Shown piece after piece: positions 51,701 to 64,000 of a stretch of DNA of 64,000 nt. Position 1 is the first letter of the stretch. Each line of letters begins with the position of its first letter. The notes under the pieces are model-generated. The model was not told the DNA's origin, did no database searches, and saw nothing but the letters and a program-made list of their open reading frames with translations. Position numbers and translations under genes: made by a program. The stretch lies in assembly GCA_963965975.1 (NCBI GenBank), contig OZ014417.1, forward strand, positions 3,143,821-3,207,820, in the 5' to 3' direction. The stretch comes from Xestospongia bergquistia. Taxonomy: Eukaryota > Porifera > Demospongiae > Haplosclerida > Petrosiidae.

Positions 51701-54700
51701 AGTACTGGAACAACCATCACTATGCCTGAAGATGGTAAGTGGTATTTGCATTAATAAATTTATGCCATTTTGATCTAATACAGTTCCTTCTTCACCACCA
51801 ACAAATGCATCAGTATCAATAATAAATTCTAGATCTATTTTTATAACTTGGTTTCCACCACCTTTTGATCAACAAAATGGACTAATAAGAGAATATGAAA
51901 TAATTATTGAAGAGATTGAGACTGGTATAATTTACATGGATACATCTCTGAATCTGTATATTCAGATTGACTACATTCACCCACACTATACCTATAACAT
52001 TTCAATCAGTGCTGTAACAATAGCATCAGGACCATACACAACTGCAGTCACAATTCAAACACCTCAAGATGGTAAGTCAAAAGCCAATCATTTCAAAATT
52101 AGATTAATATAATTTATACAGCACCCAGTGGATCACCAGATAATTTTAATGCTACAGTTACCTCCCCTTACTCTGCTGTACTCACTTGGGCTCCACCTTC
52201 TCCTGATCAACAAAATGGCATTATTATTGGTTACATCATTAATGTTACAATATTAGAGACCAATGAAACCTTTCTTCTCTTTTCCAACACTACTTCACTA
52301 ACAGTTAATGGTCTCAGACCTTTTAGGAACTATATATGTATTATTGCTGCTCAAACCACTGTTGGTATTGGACCATACAGTGCTGTCTTTACAGTTACAA
52401 CTCCACAAGATGGTATGTAAATGGATTTTTAATAAGAACACATCATTATATATATATATTACTTTAATATTTGATTTCTCACTCTCAGCTCCTTCAGCTC
52501 CACCTAACATGGCCCTTATTTCATCGATAACTTCAAATGGATTTACCATTAGTTGGAATCCACCAGGATATAATGATCAAAATGGAGTCATTACTTACTA
52601 TAGTATTTCTGTAGTAGAAATTGAGACAGGCTCTATTTTCCAGTATATTTCCTACACTACTACAGTTACTATACAATCTCTTCATCCAGCTTATACTTAC
52701 CAATATAGAATTGCTGCATACACTATAAGATTGGGACCATACTCTGATCCAATTAATATTACAACAGCTGAGGAAGGTATACACCTTAATGTACAGTACG
52801 CCCTTGTAATGTTGCTATATTCTTCCAATAGCTCCAAGTCAAGCTCCTCAAAGTTTATCTGGTGTTGCATCTTCATCAACGTCTATTACTTTATCATGGA
52901 GTCCACCACTTCCTGAATATAGGAATGGACTGATTATCTCATATTATGTCAACATTACATTAATTGAGACTGGTACAAGTGTGTATTACACAACTACACA
53001 CACTACCTTTTCAATCACTGGATTAATTCCCTACACTTCATACTCCTGTATTGTAGCAGCAGAGACTAGTATTGGACGTGGACCATTTACTACTTTCTTC
53101 ACTATTACAACACCAGAGGATGGTATGATAACTAATAATGATCTATGAATTTTATACTTGTCTCTTCAGCTCCCAATAGTCCTCCAATTATTACTACACA
53201 TTATGCAATTGACTCTACCACAGTGGCTTTTCAATGGGATCCTCCTCCACCACAAGATCATAATGGCATTATAAGAGAGTATGTAGTAACAATCTCAATA
53301 GTAGGAAGTAATGAAAGTCAGACACAAATATTTACTGGCACTACTGCTATCATTGGGTCACTGATCCCATCATTTACATATCAGTTTACAGTAGCAGCGT
53401 ACACTATAGCAACTGGACCATACAGTGCCAGTGTTAATATTACTTTACCAGAAGATGGTTAGTTACTTCAAAGGACAAGTATCTTTATCATTTTTAAATG
53501 TATTCTTAATAGTACCAAGTGGATTCCCACAAGACGTGTCTGTTAATAACACAACACCCTATTCTATTTCTTTGACATGGACATCACCTCCTCCAAACCA
53601 ACAAAATGGAGCTATTGTTGGTTACTTTGTTAATGTCACTCATGCTGATACTTTAGAAACCATACAGTATTACAGTACTATGACTAGTATTACTATAACT
53701 GGACTAGATCCATATACTACATATGTATGTGTAGTAGCTGCTGAGACAACCATTGGAGTTGGACCATTTAGTCACTTGTTCTTTGTACAAACAGAAGAAG
53801 CAGGTACCATCACTTTATATTTTGATTTAATTTATTCAATCTATTGACCAGCACCTGACAGTCCTCCTCAACACCCCAGTGCTATATCTCTTAGTCCAAC
53901 AAGTATTCACATTACTTGGGATCCTCCAATTCTACAAGATCATAATGGTGTCATTAGAGAATATCGTATCAATATAACAGAGGCATTGACAGGTCTTCAA
54001 ATACAAGAGATCACCAATCAAACTCAAATAATCATTGATGGACTAAAACCTTACCACATATATCACTGTTATATTGTAGCTGTCACAGTAGATGAAGGAC
54101 CTTACACAGTGGCTGTGTCTGTTCTAACTGAAGAAGCTGGTAAGTGTACTAACAATTATATTAATTGTAATCTTATTCTTAAAATATAGCACCATCTGCA
54201 CCACCTCAGTCATTGATTGTGTCAGTAACCAGTTCTACTTCACTGTTAATTTCATGGGATCCACCCCCTGCACATACACAAAATGGAATTATTAGAGAAT
54301 ATTCTGTTATAGTACATAATGTAAAGTCTGGAGTGGACCTAACTTTCTTTACACTCCACACTCAGTTAAATATATCTGTTCTCAGTCCATACACTACATA
54401 TAGTGTAAAGGTAGCTGCTATCACTGTTGATTCTGGTCCATTTACTAATACCTTCAATATCACCACTCTTCAAGATGGTATGTACATAAAGTGCTAATTG
54501 TTGTTGTAATGTCTTGTTACAGTACCCACAAGTCCTCCAGAACAGTTCAATGCATCAGCAGTAAATGGAATTAGTCTTCAATTACAGTGGTCACCTCCCA
54601 ATCCATCTGGAACTAATGGAATTATTCAATACTACAATATAACTATTTTAGAACAAGAAACTGGCAATGTTTTCTATAGTATAACACCATCTATGTCTAT

Positions 54701-57700
54701 AGTAGTTTCAACCCTTCATCCTTATTACACATACAAGTGTACAGTGTCAGCAGTGACTATAGGGAATGGACCAGTGGCTAGTCTTGTCATACAAATGCCA
54801 GAAGAAGGTTTGTGACACAACTATTTAATTTATAAATATCTTTCTACATATAGCTCCTGCTAGTGGTCCAGATAATGTATTATCTGCACATATAACATCT
54901 ACAGTCATTACTATTATGTGGGATGAGTTACCCAATGAAGATAAAAATGGTATCATTAGATACTACCTAGTGAATGTAACAGAGACAAATACTGGATACC
55001 ATTATCAAACTACATCAACTACTTCAGACATTACTCTTAGTAATCTACATCCATATTATACATACAGTATAACTGTAGCAGCTTACACTATAGAAGAGGG
55101 ACCTTTCTCTACTCCTGTGACTTTTACTACATTACAAGATGGTATGTCTATCATTAGTATCACATGTGTTATTAATCTCTTTTAAATATAGTACCTTCAA
55201 GTTCTCCTACAAGTTTAAGTATCACAGTAAAGAGCTCATCAGTTGTTTATATTGAGTGGTTTCCACCTCCATCATCTGAACAAAATGGAGTGATAACTGG
55301 CTATAATATATCTCTTATTGACATTACAACTGGACATGAAATGTATTTTGTGTCTCATAATGTATCAATTTCAGTTGATTCACTCCACCCATATACTATA
55401 TATCAATACAGAATTGCTGCATTCACATCAGTTGGACTAGGACCATATTCCAATCTATTTACATTTCAAACACAAGAATCAGGTATATGATAATTACATT
55501 GATCAAATCTTTTTAGTGTTACTTAATGTACAGCACCTTCTTCATCTCCTAAGAATGTATCAGTAGTAACTATAACATCAACTACAATAAAGCTATCTTG
55601 GCTACCTCCACCACCCAACAGTCATAATGGTATTATCAGAAGTTATGTGGTAACACTTCAAGAGATCAACACTGGCACAACACTATATTACAATGTTACA
55701 GATACAGAAATCACTGTATTTTCTCTTCATCCATATTATATGTATGAGTGTAGAATAGCTGCAGTTACTGTGTCAACAGGACCATTTAGTACTGCACTTA
55801 CTGTAATAACAATACAAGCTGGTAAGAAAATATGAAATATTATTCTATACTTATTACCATATCACTTTAGCTCCAAGTGGTCCACCAACTGGTGTAGCTG
55901 TGATAGCAGTAGACTCATTCACCCTTAATGTTACTTGGGGACAACCTCCTATAGATCAGATCAATGGAATTATCCAAAGTTACACTATTTCAGTGTCTGT
56001 TATGGAAACATTAGATCATTATCAGTATATCAGTTATAGTACAAGTCTACTACTTACTGATCTTCATCCATATTACACATATACTGTATTAGTTGCTGCA
56101 GTTACTGTAGATACTGGACCTTATTCAATTGGATACACTATCAAAACACCATCTAGTGGTAAGTTTATTAAAGTGTCCTTCTAGTAATAAATACAATTAA
56201 TATAGTATAAGTAAGAAATTAAAACAAACAAGACAAAGTCTAATTAAAATGTGTCATTTATATATTGAATTGATTTACTACATGTTCATTGTTTATAGCT
56301 CCTAGTGGTCCACCTCAAAACATTAGTGGCATTGCAGTGAGTTCAACTAAAATACAGTTATCATGGGAACCTCCTTTATCTCATCATCAAAATGGAATGA
56401 TACAATCATACACTATCACTGTATTTGAAGTGAACACTAACACTACTCATGAAGTCCATCAAGACATTTATCATAGTAGTATCACTTTAACTGGACTCCA
56501 TCCTTATTATGAATATAAATTATCAGTAGCAGCATATACTGTTGGATTAGGTCCATCTTCATTTGTTTATGTGACCACATTACAAGATGGTAAGTAATTA
56601 TGTATTATTGACTAAACTGCTATTGTTATGTTCTATAGTTCCTACCGGATCTCCAAGATATTTGACTGTCAATATTACTAGTTCCTCTACTGTGACACTA
56701 CATTGGAGTCCTCCAGAATCTCATCTCTTAAATGGCGTTATCCAACATTATGTCATCACACTAAGCAACATTGAAACTGGACAGTCAACATTGTTGACAT
56801 CAGAAAATACAACTTTCTATATCACTAACTTACATCCATTTTATACATACAGTTGTAGTGTTGTTGCTGTAACAGTTGGTTCTAGTCCTGCTATTAACAT
56901 CTCATTTCAAATGCCTGAAGATGGTAAGTGACAAAGTTTAGACATAATTATATACAATTCTTTAAATCCTATACAGTACCATCAGCTTCACCAAATGCTC
57001 TTGTTGTATCTTTTATAACTTCAACCAGTGCATTACTCTCTTGGAGTCCACCATTAGCTCCTGAACATAATGGTGTTATAACAGGATATTCAGTTACAGT
57101 TGTTAAGATCACCTCTTCAGAGACAGTGACATATACAACCACTAACCTCACACTGACTGTAACTGCTCTACTTCCATATACTAACTACAAGTTTACAGTA
57201 GCAGCAAGTACTAATGAAGGACTAGGACCAAACTCAGATTTCTTATCATTTCAAACTTCACAAGATGGTAAGTTTTCATCATATTTATGCTATATTTGTT
57301 ATCTTTTATATCAGCACCTTCTGCTTCTCCTTCAAATGTAATGGCAAATAATGTGTCATCAAATTCATTCACATTGAACTGGCAGCCACCACCTCAAAAT
57401 ACTCATAATGGAATAATAATTGGCTATGATATTACTACACAAGAAATAAACTCTGGCATAACATACACTAACTTTACATCACATACATCTATTGTCCTCA
57501 ATTTCTTACATCCTTACTATCAGTACAACTGTACAGTAGCTGCTGTGACAGTATCAGTAGGTCCTACCAGTGACATAGTAACTATACAAACATTACAAGC
57601 AGGTATGTTTTTAAATGATACTGCTAGTTAAATTGTTGTATTTTTTATCGTAGCTCCCAGTAGTCCACCTAGGTTATTGGTTATCACTGCTATGAACTCT

Positions 57701-60700
57701 CACTCAATCAACATATCTTGGAGTCCTCCTCCAGTGGATAAAGTCAATGGAATTATCCAGTATTATTTTGTCAATATATCTGTTATGGAGACCTCGCAGA
57801 CTCTTTACTTTCAAACCAGTGATACATCTGTCTCATTAAATGATGTTCATCCTCACTACACATACACTGTTGTAGTGGCTGTAGTTACTATAGCAATTGG
57901 ACCATTCTCAACAGAGCAGTCCATTACTACTCCACAAGATGGTAATTATCATAGTTTGATGTTATAGTTTATTTATTTATTTACTTAGTACCATCTGGAC
58001 AACCTCAAAATGTATCTGCTGTTGTTTTAAATGCTACAGCTATTCAATTGTATTGGAGTCCTCCACTGGAACATGAACAAAATGGAATTATCACATCATA
58101 CACAGTTGTAGTATTTGAAGTCAATACCAATAGTACCATTGGAAGTTGGAGTGATAATTTAAAGTCAAATGTGATTATAAGCAATCTTCATCCATATTAT
58201 GAATACAGGTTGTTAGTGGGAGCAGCAACAGTTATTGGATTAGGTCCATTCTATGAAGTACAAGTACAGACTGATCAAGCAGGTACACTTAGAAAGAAAT
58301 AATTTTCAATAAAAATTACTATTATTTTTTACAGCACCTAGTGTTGCACCACAGGATGTACTAGTTAATGTAACAAGTTCATCTTCTGTCACTATACAAT
58401 GGAGCCCTCCAGATTTGGATGAACAAAATGGAGTTATTGTTCACTACATAGTCACTATTTTAGACACACAGAGTGATACTACAATGATTTATAATGTTAC
58501 TGAACTAGTCCTTTATATCAATGATCTACATCCATTTTACATTTATAAATGTAGTGTAACAGCAATAACAATTGATCCCAGTCCTGAGGCTGTTAAAATC
58601 TTTCAAATGCTAGAAGATGGTTAGATACATCTACTATTGTTTAGCACAAAAATTATTTCTTTTATCTTTAGTTCCATCTGGACCACCAACTAATGTTACA
58701 GTCACAGTATTGAGTTATAATTCTCTTATAGTCACCTGGTTTCCACCTATAATGTCCTTACAAAATGGTATCATCAGAGAATATACTGTCATTATTAATG
58801 ATGTTAACACAAAATCATCTCAAACTGTTTCAGTGATCAATAAAACTAACACTATAATATCTGAGTTGAAATCGTTTCATACTTATAGTGTACTAGTGTC
58901 TGCATCTACTGTTGGGTTAGGACCATTTGCTGAACCAGTAATTATACAAATGCCTGAATCAAGTATGTCAATAAATATATTGTCTGGTTGGCTACACAAA
59001 TACTTCTAAATTTACAGGTCCTGGATCATCTCCATCTAACTTTTTGGCTGAAAAAGAAAATAATTTGACATTACATCTCTCTTGGGTGTCTCCTCCTAAA
59101 GAAGATCATAATGGTATTTTATTGGGTTATGAATTAACCTGTTCTGGACAAAATAACCACACTATATCTATAAAAATATCAGGAACAAGTGTCTCATTAT
59201 TTGATCTTCAAAACAATACACACTATACTTGTACAGTATGTGCTTATACATCTGCTGGATGTGGACCATATGCTGTGACTTATGTCAGTACATATACAAA
59301 TTGTGAGTTTCTTGACATGTATATGAATAATATGATTGAATCTTTTACAGCTCCAGTTGGTCCTCCTCACTCACTGACTGCTATCACTACAGCTACAGAG
59401 ATACACTTACAATGGCAAACTCCATTTGATCCTGAGTCTGTAATCCAAAGCTTTGCTATCACATATCAACTGATAGACACAGTATTTCCTATCACAACAC
59501 CTCGTGTAGAAGTGACTATAGCTGACATCACAAATACTACATATGTAGTTCAACCACTATTGGTTTCATCAACTTACAAGCTAGTAGTATTTGCAGTGAC
59601 TGCTGAAGGTACTGGACCAGCTAGTGAAAAGATAGTGGTAACAACAAATGAACCAGGTATGACTTATATTATTGTTTGCCAATATACATCATTGATGATG
59701 TTTTTATTTGTAGCTCTACATGCACCACAAAATCTTAAGTGTCTTCCAACAAGTTCAAAGAATCTCTTTTGTACTTGGGAAGCTCCTTCAATATCTGATT
59801 ATCAAGTGACCAGTTATGAACTAAGTTATAAACTAGTAGATGGATTTGACTACTACCCTGGATATGGAGAGATTTTGGGTTTATTTACCTTGTCATCTGA
59901 GACACAGCATTATTACATCAGTGATCTGTTACCTTATGGTGGTTATCAAGTTGAAGTAAAAGTTCATCTCTCTCCAGTTATTAAAGGGTCAGGATATTCA
60001 GGTGATTCAGGTATATTGGCACCAGAAGAGCTAGTAGTTGGAAGTTCAACAACAGTCAATATTACATATGCTGAAGGTAATCATATTATTGTGATATGGT
60101 GTATTTCACTTCATTTCAACAGCTCCTACAGTTCCAGTGAAAGACATTTCTTTTGAGGTAGTGTCTCCAACATCTGTAAGAGTATCTTGGAAACCTCCAA
60201 ACAAGAAAGAATGGAAGGGCAAAATTAATGTTTACAAGATAATTGCTACTCGTCTGGGTCCTAACCAACAAATTGAGAAGAGAGCCGAACCACTAAACAA
60301 TATTATTACTGTATTACCTCAAGCTAACAATCCTGATCCTAGTTTGGCAATAGAGCCATTGCAATCAGAACAATATTTAATTGAAGGATTAGAAGAGAAT
60401 TATGAATACACCTTCTCAATCAGTATTATCAATGCTGGTGGAAGTGGATTGCCTTCTACTCCAATATCACAAATAATGCCTCAAGCAGGTCAGTAGCTAG
60501 ACAATATATACATACATGTAATTGTTATTATAGCTCCTTCTGGACCTCCTGTCAATATAACACTTGTTAGTGTTAGTATTTCCTCTATCAATATAACTTG
60601 GTTACCACCTCATCCTTTGGATGCTAATGGAGTAATCACTGGATATAGAGTATTGTTTACAAGAACAGAAATCAAAGAGACTACAGAATATATCTTACAA

Positions 60701-62051
60701 TCAGATGAGACTTCATTCTTTAAAAGTGGTCTGTATACTTTTGATTAATAAGACATATTAGTTGTCATATTATATATAGGACTACACTACTATGAACATG
60801 TTAGTATACAAATAGCAGCTAAAACTGTTGTTGGTTGGGGACCTTTATCATCTGAACATTATTTCTTTACAAGTGAAGATAGTAAGTTACTTTCTGAATC
60901 ATAATCTGTTATATAAATACAATTTGTAGGATCAAGTCCTCCTCAATCTTTGAAAGCTACTATTATAAATGATACTACAATTCTATTGACTTGGAAACCA
61001 CCAGTTGATGCTAAAGGTGTTATAGTTGAATATCAAGTGATTTACTCTGGATATGGACGATCAACAGTAAAATATTAATTTTAATTGATTGTGTGTATAT
61101 AGTGATTGATACTATCATAGGTTGAACGTGATGGACCTTATTTAAGAAATGTGCCTATTTCAGAAAATTTACAAGTAGTAATTACTGGTTTAGTACCTGG
61201 ACTATTCTATGAGTTTAAGGTAAATGATCACTTAAAGGAAGTAAGATTTAACATCAGTACAGGTTCGAGCAATAAATGGAGCAGGAAATGGAAATAATGC
61301 CAGTGTTCTTATAGCATTGTCTAAAACAGATAGTAAGTAAACTATGTATTTGTTTAGTTGACAATGTATGGACTCATAATGGTTTGAATCAACTTGGCTA
61401 TTTGCATTTCATTTTGACTTCAAAATTATAGCAACTAGTGGAACTGATTCTGTTGAGGGAGAACTTGGTAGAGACACCATTTTATCAATTGCTATACCTG
61501 TTGGATCAGCTCTGGCTGTCATAATTGTACTTGTGCTTTTGGTTTTATGCATTGTGAGGACTATAAAGAGAAATAAAAAACAGAAGTAAAATATAACTTA
61601 TATTAGTATAATTATTGTATTACTGTAATTAGACAAGATCTGATTTATGATGAGCCAGCTTTTGCTATAAATCCTTTGACTCAGTTACCAATTCATGATA
61701 CAGCTCCAGCTGTTCCTCTAAGATCATTTACATTGAGGTTTGAATATATTGTATGGAACATATGATTGGTTAATATATATTATACTCACAGAGAAGATGT
61801 AAGAACTGTTGAGAATGAATATGACATTGGAACAACTCAGATGAATTTTGCTGATGAGGTCAGTATATATAGGTCTACTTTGTGATAATGATATATATTA
61901 ACTCGTGTAGATTGAAGATCCCAAGTTAACTGGTGACAGGAATGGTAACTGCTATACAATCATATAATTATATAATGAGTATTTTAATATAGAACATAAG
62001 GAATCTGATGATGAAGAGGATGAAGAAGAAAATGAGTTGAGCTACATGTAA
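48204..62051 (+). CDS. Gene F: lysozyme-like - VWA - beta domain - Ig - 29 FN3 - TM - short acidic tail (giant)
   Basis: Exon 1 (48204-48769): signal peptide METKTIMLAIFLLILLSLLQ, then a domain with RRIAYVETHDG and NGGIWQLSE, reminiscent of the Glu...G-G-(I/L)-x-Q core of lytic transglycosylases and goose-type lysozymes. Exon 2 (49748-50320): VWA with MIDAS motif DASGS, GGGTNT and ITDGYS. Exon 3 (to 50705): beta-rich domain (TIDQGQTKYVNYPLP, VYASTVVSTPNEAF). Ig exon 50761-51075 (VYCTVRG, WYKDS, GTYTCSG). FN3 array 51130-61332. TM exon 61432-61585 (IAIPVGSALAVIIVLVLLVL), tail exons 61633-61737, 61792-61858, 61911-61944 and 61993-62051, ending ENELSYM-stop. About 3,500 residues. Expected at the cell surface. 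Exon 3 has an early in-frame TAA if the first acceptor is used. Confidence 0.82.
48895..49740 (+). other. Long first intron of gene F
   Basis: The intron 48770-49747 is about 980 bases, far longer than the 40-110 base introns elsewhere. No ORF or repeat stands out. The corresponding part of gene E is deleted from about 48893 to 50503 in F coordinates. Confidence 0.55.
51130..61332 (+). repeat. 29-module FN3 exon array of gene F
   Basis: Exons: 51130-51402, 51447-51734, 51784-52071, 52122-52412, 52489-52776, 52832-53122, 53170-53457, 53513-53803, 53852-54139, 54190-54477, 54523-54807, 54854-55141, 55192-55482, 55534-55821, 55871-56158, 56299-56589, 56639-56923, 56977-57267, 57315-57602, 57654-57941, 57989-58282, 58335-58619, 58672-58962, 59018-59302, 59351-59656, 59714-60076, 60123-60488, FN3-28 in two exons (60534-60728 and 60780-60891) and FN3-29 in three (60930-61066, 61121-61219 and 61263-61332). 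Exons 1-27 are phase 1-1; only the last two modules are split by internal introns, as in D. LHPYYTY recurs in most modules. The modules occur in the same order as in gene D. Confidence 0.85.
52122..62051 (+). repeat. Right arm of the large inverted duplication (F FN3-4 to stop)
   Basis: Pairs with 24382-34266. The arms are about 9.9 kb each and lie about 17.9 kb apart. Differences are mostly single substitutions; C, D and F also share the tail exons. Confidence 0.8.
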
Positions 62052-63918
62052 AAACTACATATCTTTGTTTATATATACATAAATAGTTTTAAATATATAA
62101 AATTGTTAGTTGCTGACTTCTAACTTTGCTGACAGTTATTAATTTAGTGTCTTGTCCAGACAACCATTTTATTTTTAAGATGTCATTGTTAACCTTTCAA
62201 TTGTATGCTTTTAATTTGAGTCCTACGATATATCTTGAAAAATGATGGATGTATGAATGAATGGACAATTATATGAACAGGATAACAATTTATGAATCAA
62301 GTTAAAAACTGTAAATAAAAACTAACAACATTACAATTGAGAGTGTTGTGGTATGGAAACATTTCTAGTACCATTAGACAGGCAGACCAATAAAGGAACA
62401 TAAAAATATTGACAGAATTATTAATGGGTTTTAATGCATTAATATTCTTTATATACTATATGGTCTTTGCAAAAATTATTTGTACTAATTGAATGGCACA
62501 AACCACACAATATTTTTATGTCAATTACATCCAGAATTCAATATTCAAGACTTGTTAAGATTCTACAACACTGATACTTATGCTTTAAGAAAGGAAGGAA
62601 TATCAACCCATTATTATACATTTATCTTCTTACAGGAATTTGAACTATCCTACCTATTTCCATTTGTATTCAGTCATAAAACAAATATATATATATGTGT
62701 GTGTGTGTGTGTTATCACTGTAAAAATTAGTGTCAGGCATGCACATACATAGTAGCAGTGCCTATGTGGGGACAGACTGGATTGTCATTTGGAGAAAATA
62801 ATAAAAAATTCGCTCAAAACTGGTCAAAATATTTTAATTTTGCGCTATTTCTTTCTATAATAATCCTTTCATTATGATTTAGTTATATGTTAAGACAAGG
62901 TTTCTAATGATCGCGGACATAATCGGTTAAATTTTGGATTTGTTCTGACTCTGTTTTATAGTTCATGGTATATATTCACAGAGGTAGCACGATAAACTAC
63001 AAAGTATGGCCTTTTGTAGGTCTCTTTTTGAGTGCTTCAGAAACGAAACTAGTGATTTCAGCACTTTACTGTCAAAGAGTTACTCATAGGAAGCTCTACT
63101 TTTGGCAGGAAGTATATATAAACTATTTCCTGCTCTGATGTTCAAGAAGATCCAGGATCATTACTGTATGATCAATAAGCCAGTGACTGTAAGCCTACAT
63201 ACAATGCATTGAATTTTCTTGTTGTCCAGACTAATTATGGAATAATTCCAAGTTCCCAGCTATGTTCCTGTTATTGCTTTCTTTAATTAGTTATTAACAA
63301 CAATATCTACAACAAAATGTGTAAAAACGTTTTTTGTGAGCTAATTAAACATGTAACCTTCAGCATGCTGCAGATTTTGCTGTCAAAATATTTCCATTAA
63401 AAAATAAGCAAACAATTTTTTTCTAAAAATAAGTTAACGTTGAAATTATTATTATCACTCCAATACTAGTGGGATGGCAAATGCATCATCCCTGCATAAT
63501 AGCACAGATTACACAAACAATTAAGGATATACACTAATTTTCTAAATCACTTAAAATATCAGTGATATTTTCTTGCATTCTGTGTGAGTGATATGAAGAT
63601 GTAGAGATGATAGAATTGCCTTACTATCTTGTTTGCATTCTTTGTTATGGGTTACCATCCCCACATTTACTTAATTCTTTAAAAAATATTTTGTGCTGTT
63701 TTAAATAACTTATTTGTAGCTTACAATGGGTGGATTACTATAGAGTCTATAATTTACATCAATTACTCACTATAAACTTATTGGTTTGTACTATTGTCAA
63801 CATATTATATATAAAGTTTGCAACTATAGATTTCATAGTAAACTAACCATGTAAGCTACAAATTAGTCGTAATAATAGAGAGTAGAGTTAATGTTGGAGT
63901 CAGCAATCCTTCATCTTA
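62052..63918. other. 3' flank of gene F and intergenic DNA
   Basis: A possible polyadenylation signal AATAAA is at 62314-62319, 263 bases past the gene F stop. The first 60 or so bases after the stop still resemble the 3' flank of gene C. A (TA)n(TG)n microsatellite lies at 62684-62712. ORF 62489-62752 runs through that microsatellite and is not believed. No gene seen up to 63918. Confidence 0.55.
62684..62712. repeat. (TA)n(TG)n microsatellite
   Basis: ATATATATAT followed by TGTGTGTGTGTGTGTG. Confidence 0.85.
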
Positions 63919-64000
63919 AGATTATTATATTAATTATTATATAATTGCAATTGAAGACCTGGAATCTGGTCAAACTACTACTTACCATTCTGTTGAACAA
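63919..64000 (+). pseudogene. Start of another FN3-1-like copy, cut by the window edge
   Basis: The last 82 bases match the coding strand of gene D FN3-1: IEDLESGQTTTYHSVEQ against IEDLESGQTITYHSVEQ. The match begins within the module, next to unrelated AT-rich DNA, with no acceptor or sushi exon before it in the previous kilobase. It is either a truncated relic or the broken left edge of another family member to the right of the window. Confidence 0.65.

Noticed and set aside
62489-62752. 87-codon + ORF after gene F
   Set aside because: Runs through a (TG)n microsatellite; no domain seen.

Overview
The window is eukaryotic: AT-rich, with genes cut into many short exons by 40-100 base GT-AG introns and animal-type extracellular modules. 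Compact introns, a GABA-B-like class C receptor and very large NIDO/sushi/FN3 membrane proteins with one module per exon suggest a demosponge (Amphimedon-like). This is inference; no species marker was found.

Layout. 1-545 (-): 5' end of a class C GPCR. 1220-6597 (-), gene B: NIDO, 8 sushi modules, a membrane helix and a long charged tail. 6598-15164: a duplicated, transposon-rich stretch with a broken kynurenine aminotransferase gene and a SAMD3-like fragment. 15708-18650 (-), gene C: NIDO, 6 sushi, a membrane helix and a short acidic tail. 18651-24381: second copy of the duplicated stretch, with an orphan NIDO exon, a decayed SAMD3-like gene and an orphan tail. 24382-38364 (-), gene D: NIDO, 9 sushi, 29 FN3, the same membrane helix and tail. 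38813-44442 (+), gene E: broken partial copy of gene F. 44443-48203: simple and dispersed repeats and a decayed repeat-derived ORF. 48204-62051 (+), gene F: signal peptide, lysozyme-like domain, VWA, a beta-rich domain, Ig, 29 FN3, then the same membrane helix and tail as C and D. At 63919-64000 another FN3 copy enters the window.

The genes form one family assembled from interchangeable blocks. Two N-terminal heads (NIDO-sushi, or lysozyme-like/VWA/Ig) are combined with an FN3 stalk or none, and with one of two cytoplasmic tails. Nearly all FN3 and sushi exons begin and end in phase 1, so blocks can be joined without losing frame. Genes D and F share FN3-4 to the C-terminus almost unchanged, as two inverted arms of about 9.9 kb, while their heads differ completely. 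Tandem and inverted duplication, unequal exchange, intron exonisation and exon loss can all be read here.

The proteins look like single-pass surface receptors or adhesion molecules with tyrosine-containing tails. A role in recognition or immunity is possible but is inference from architecture only.
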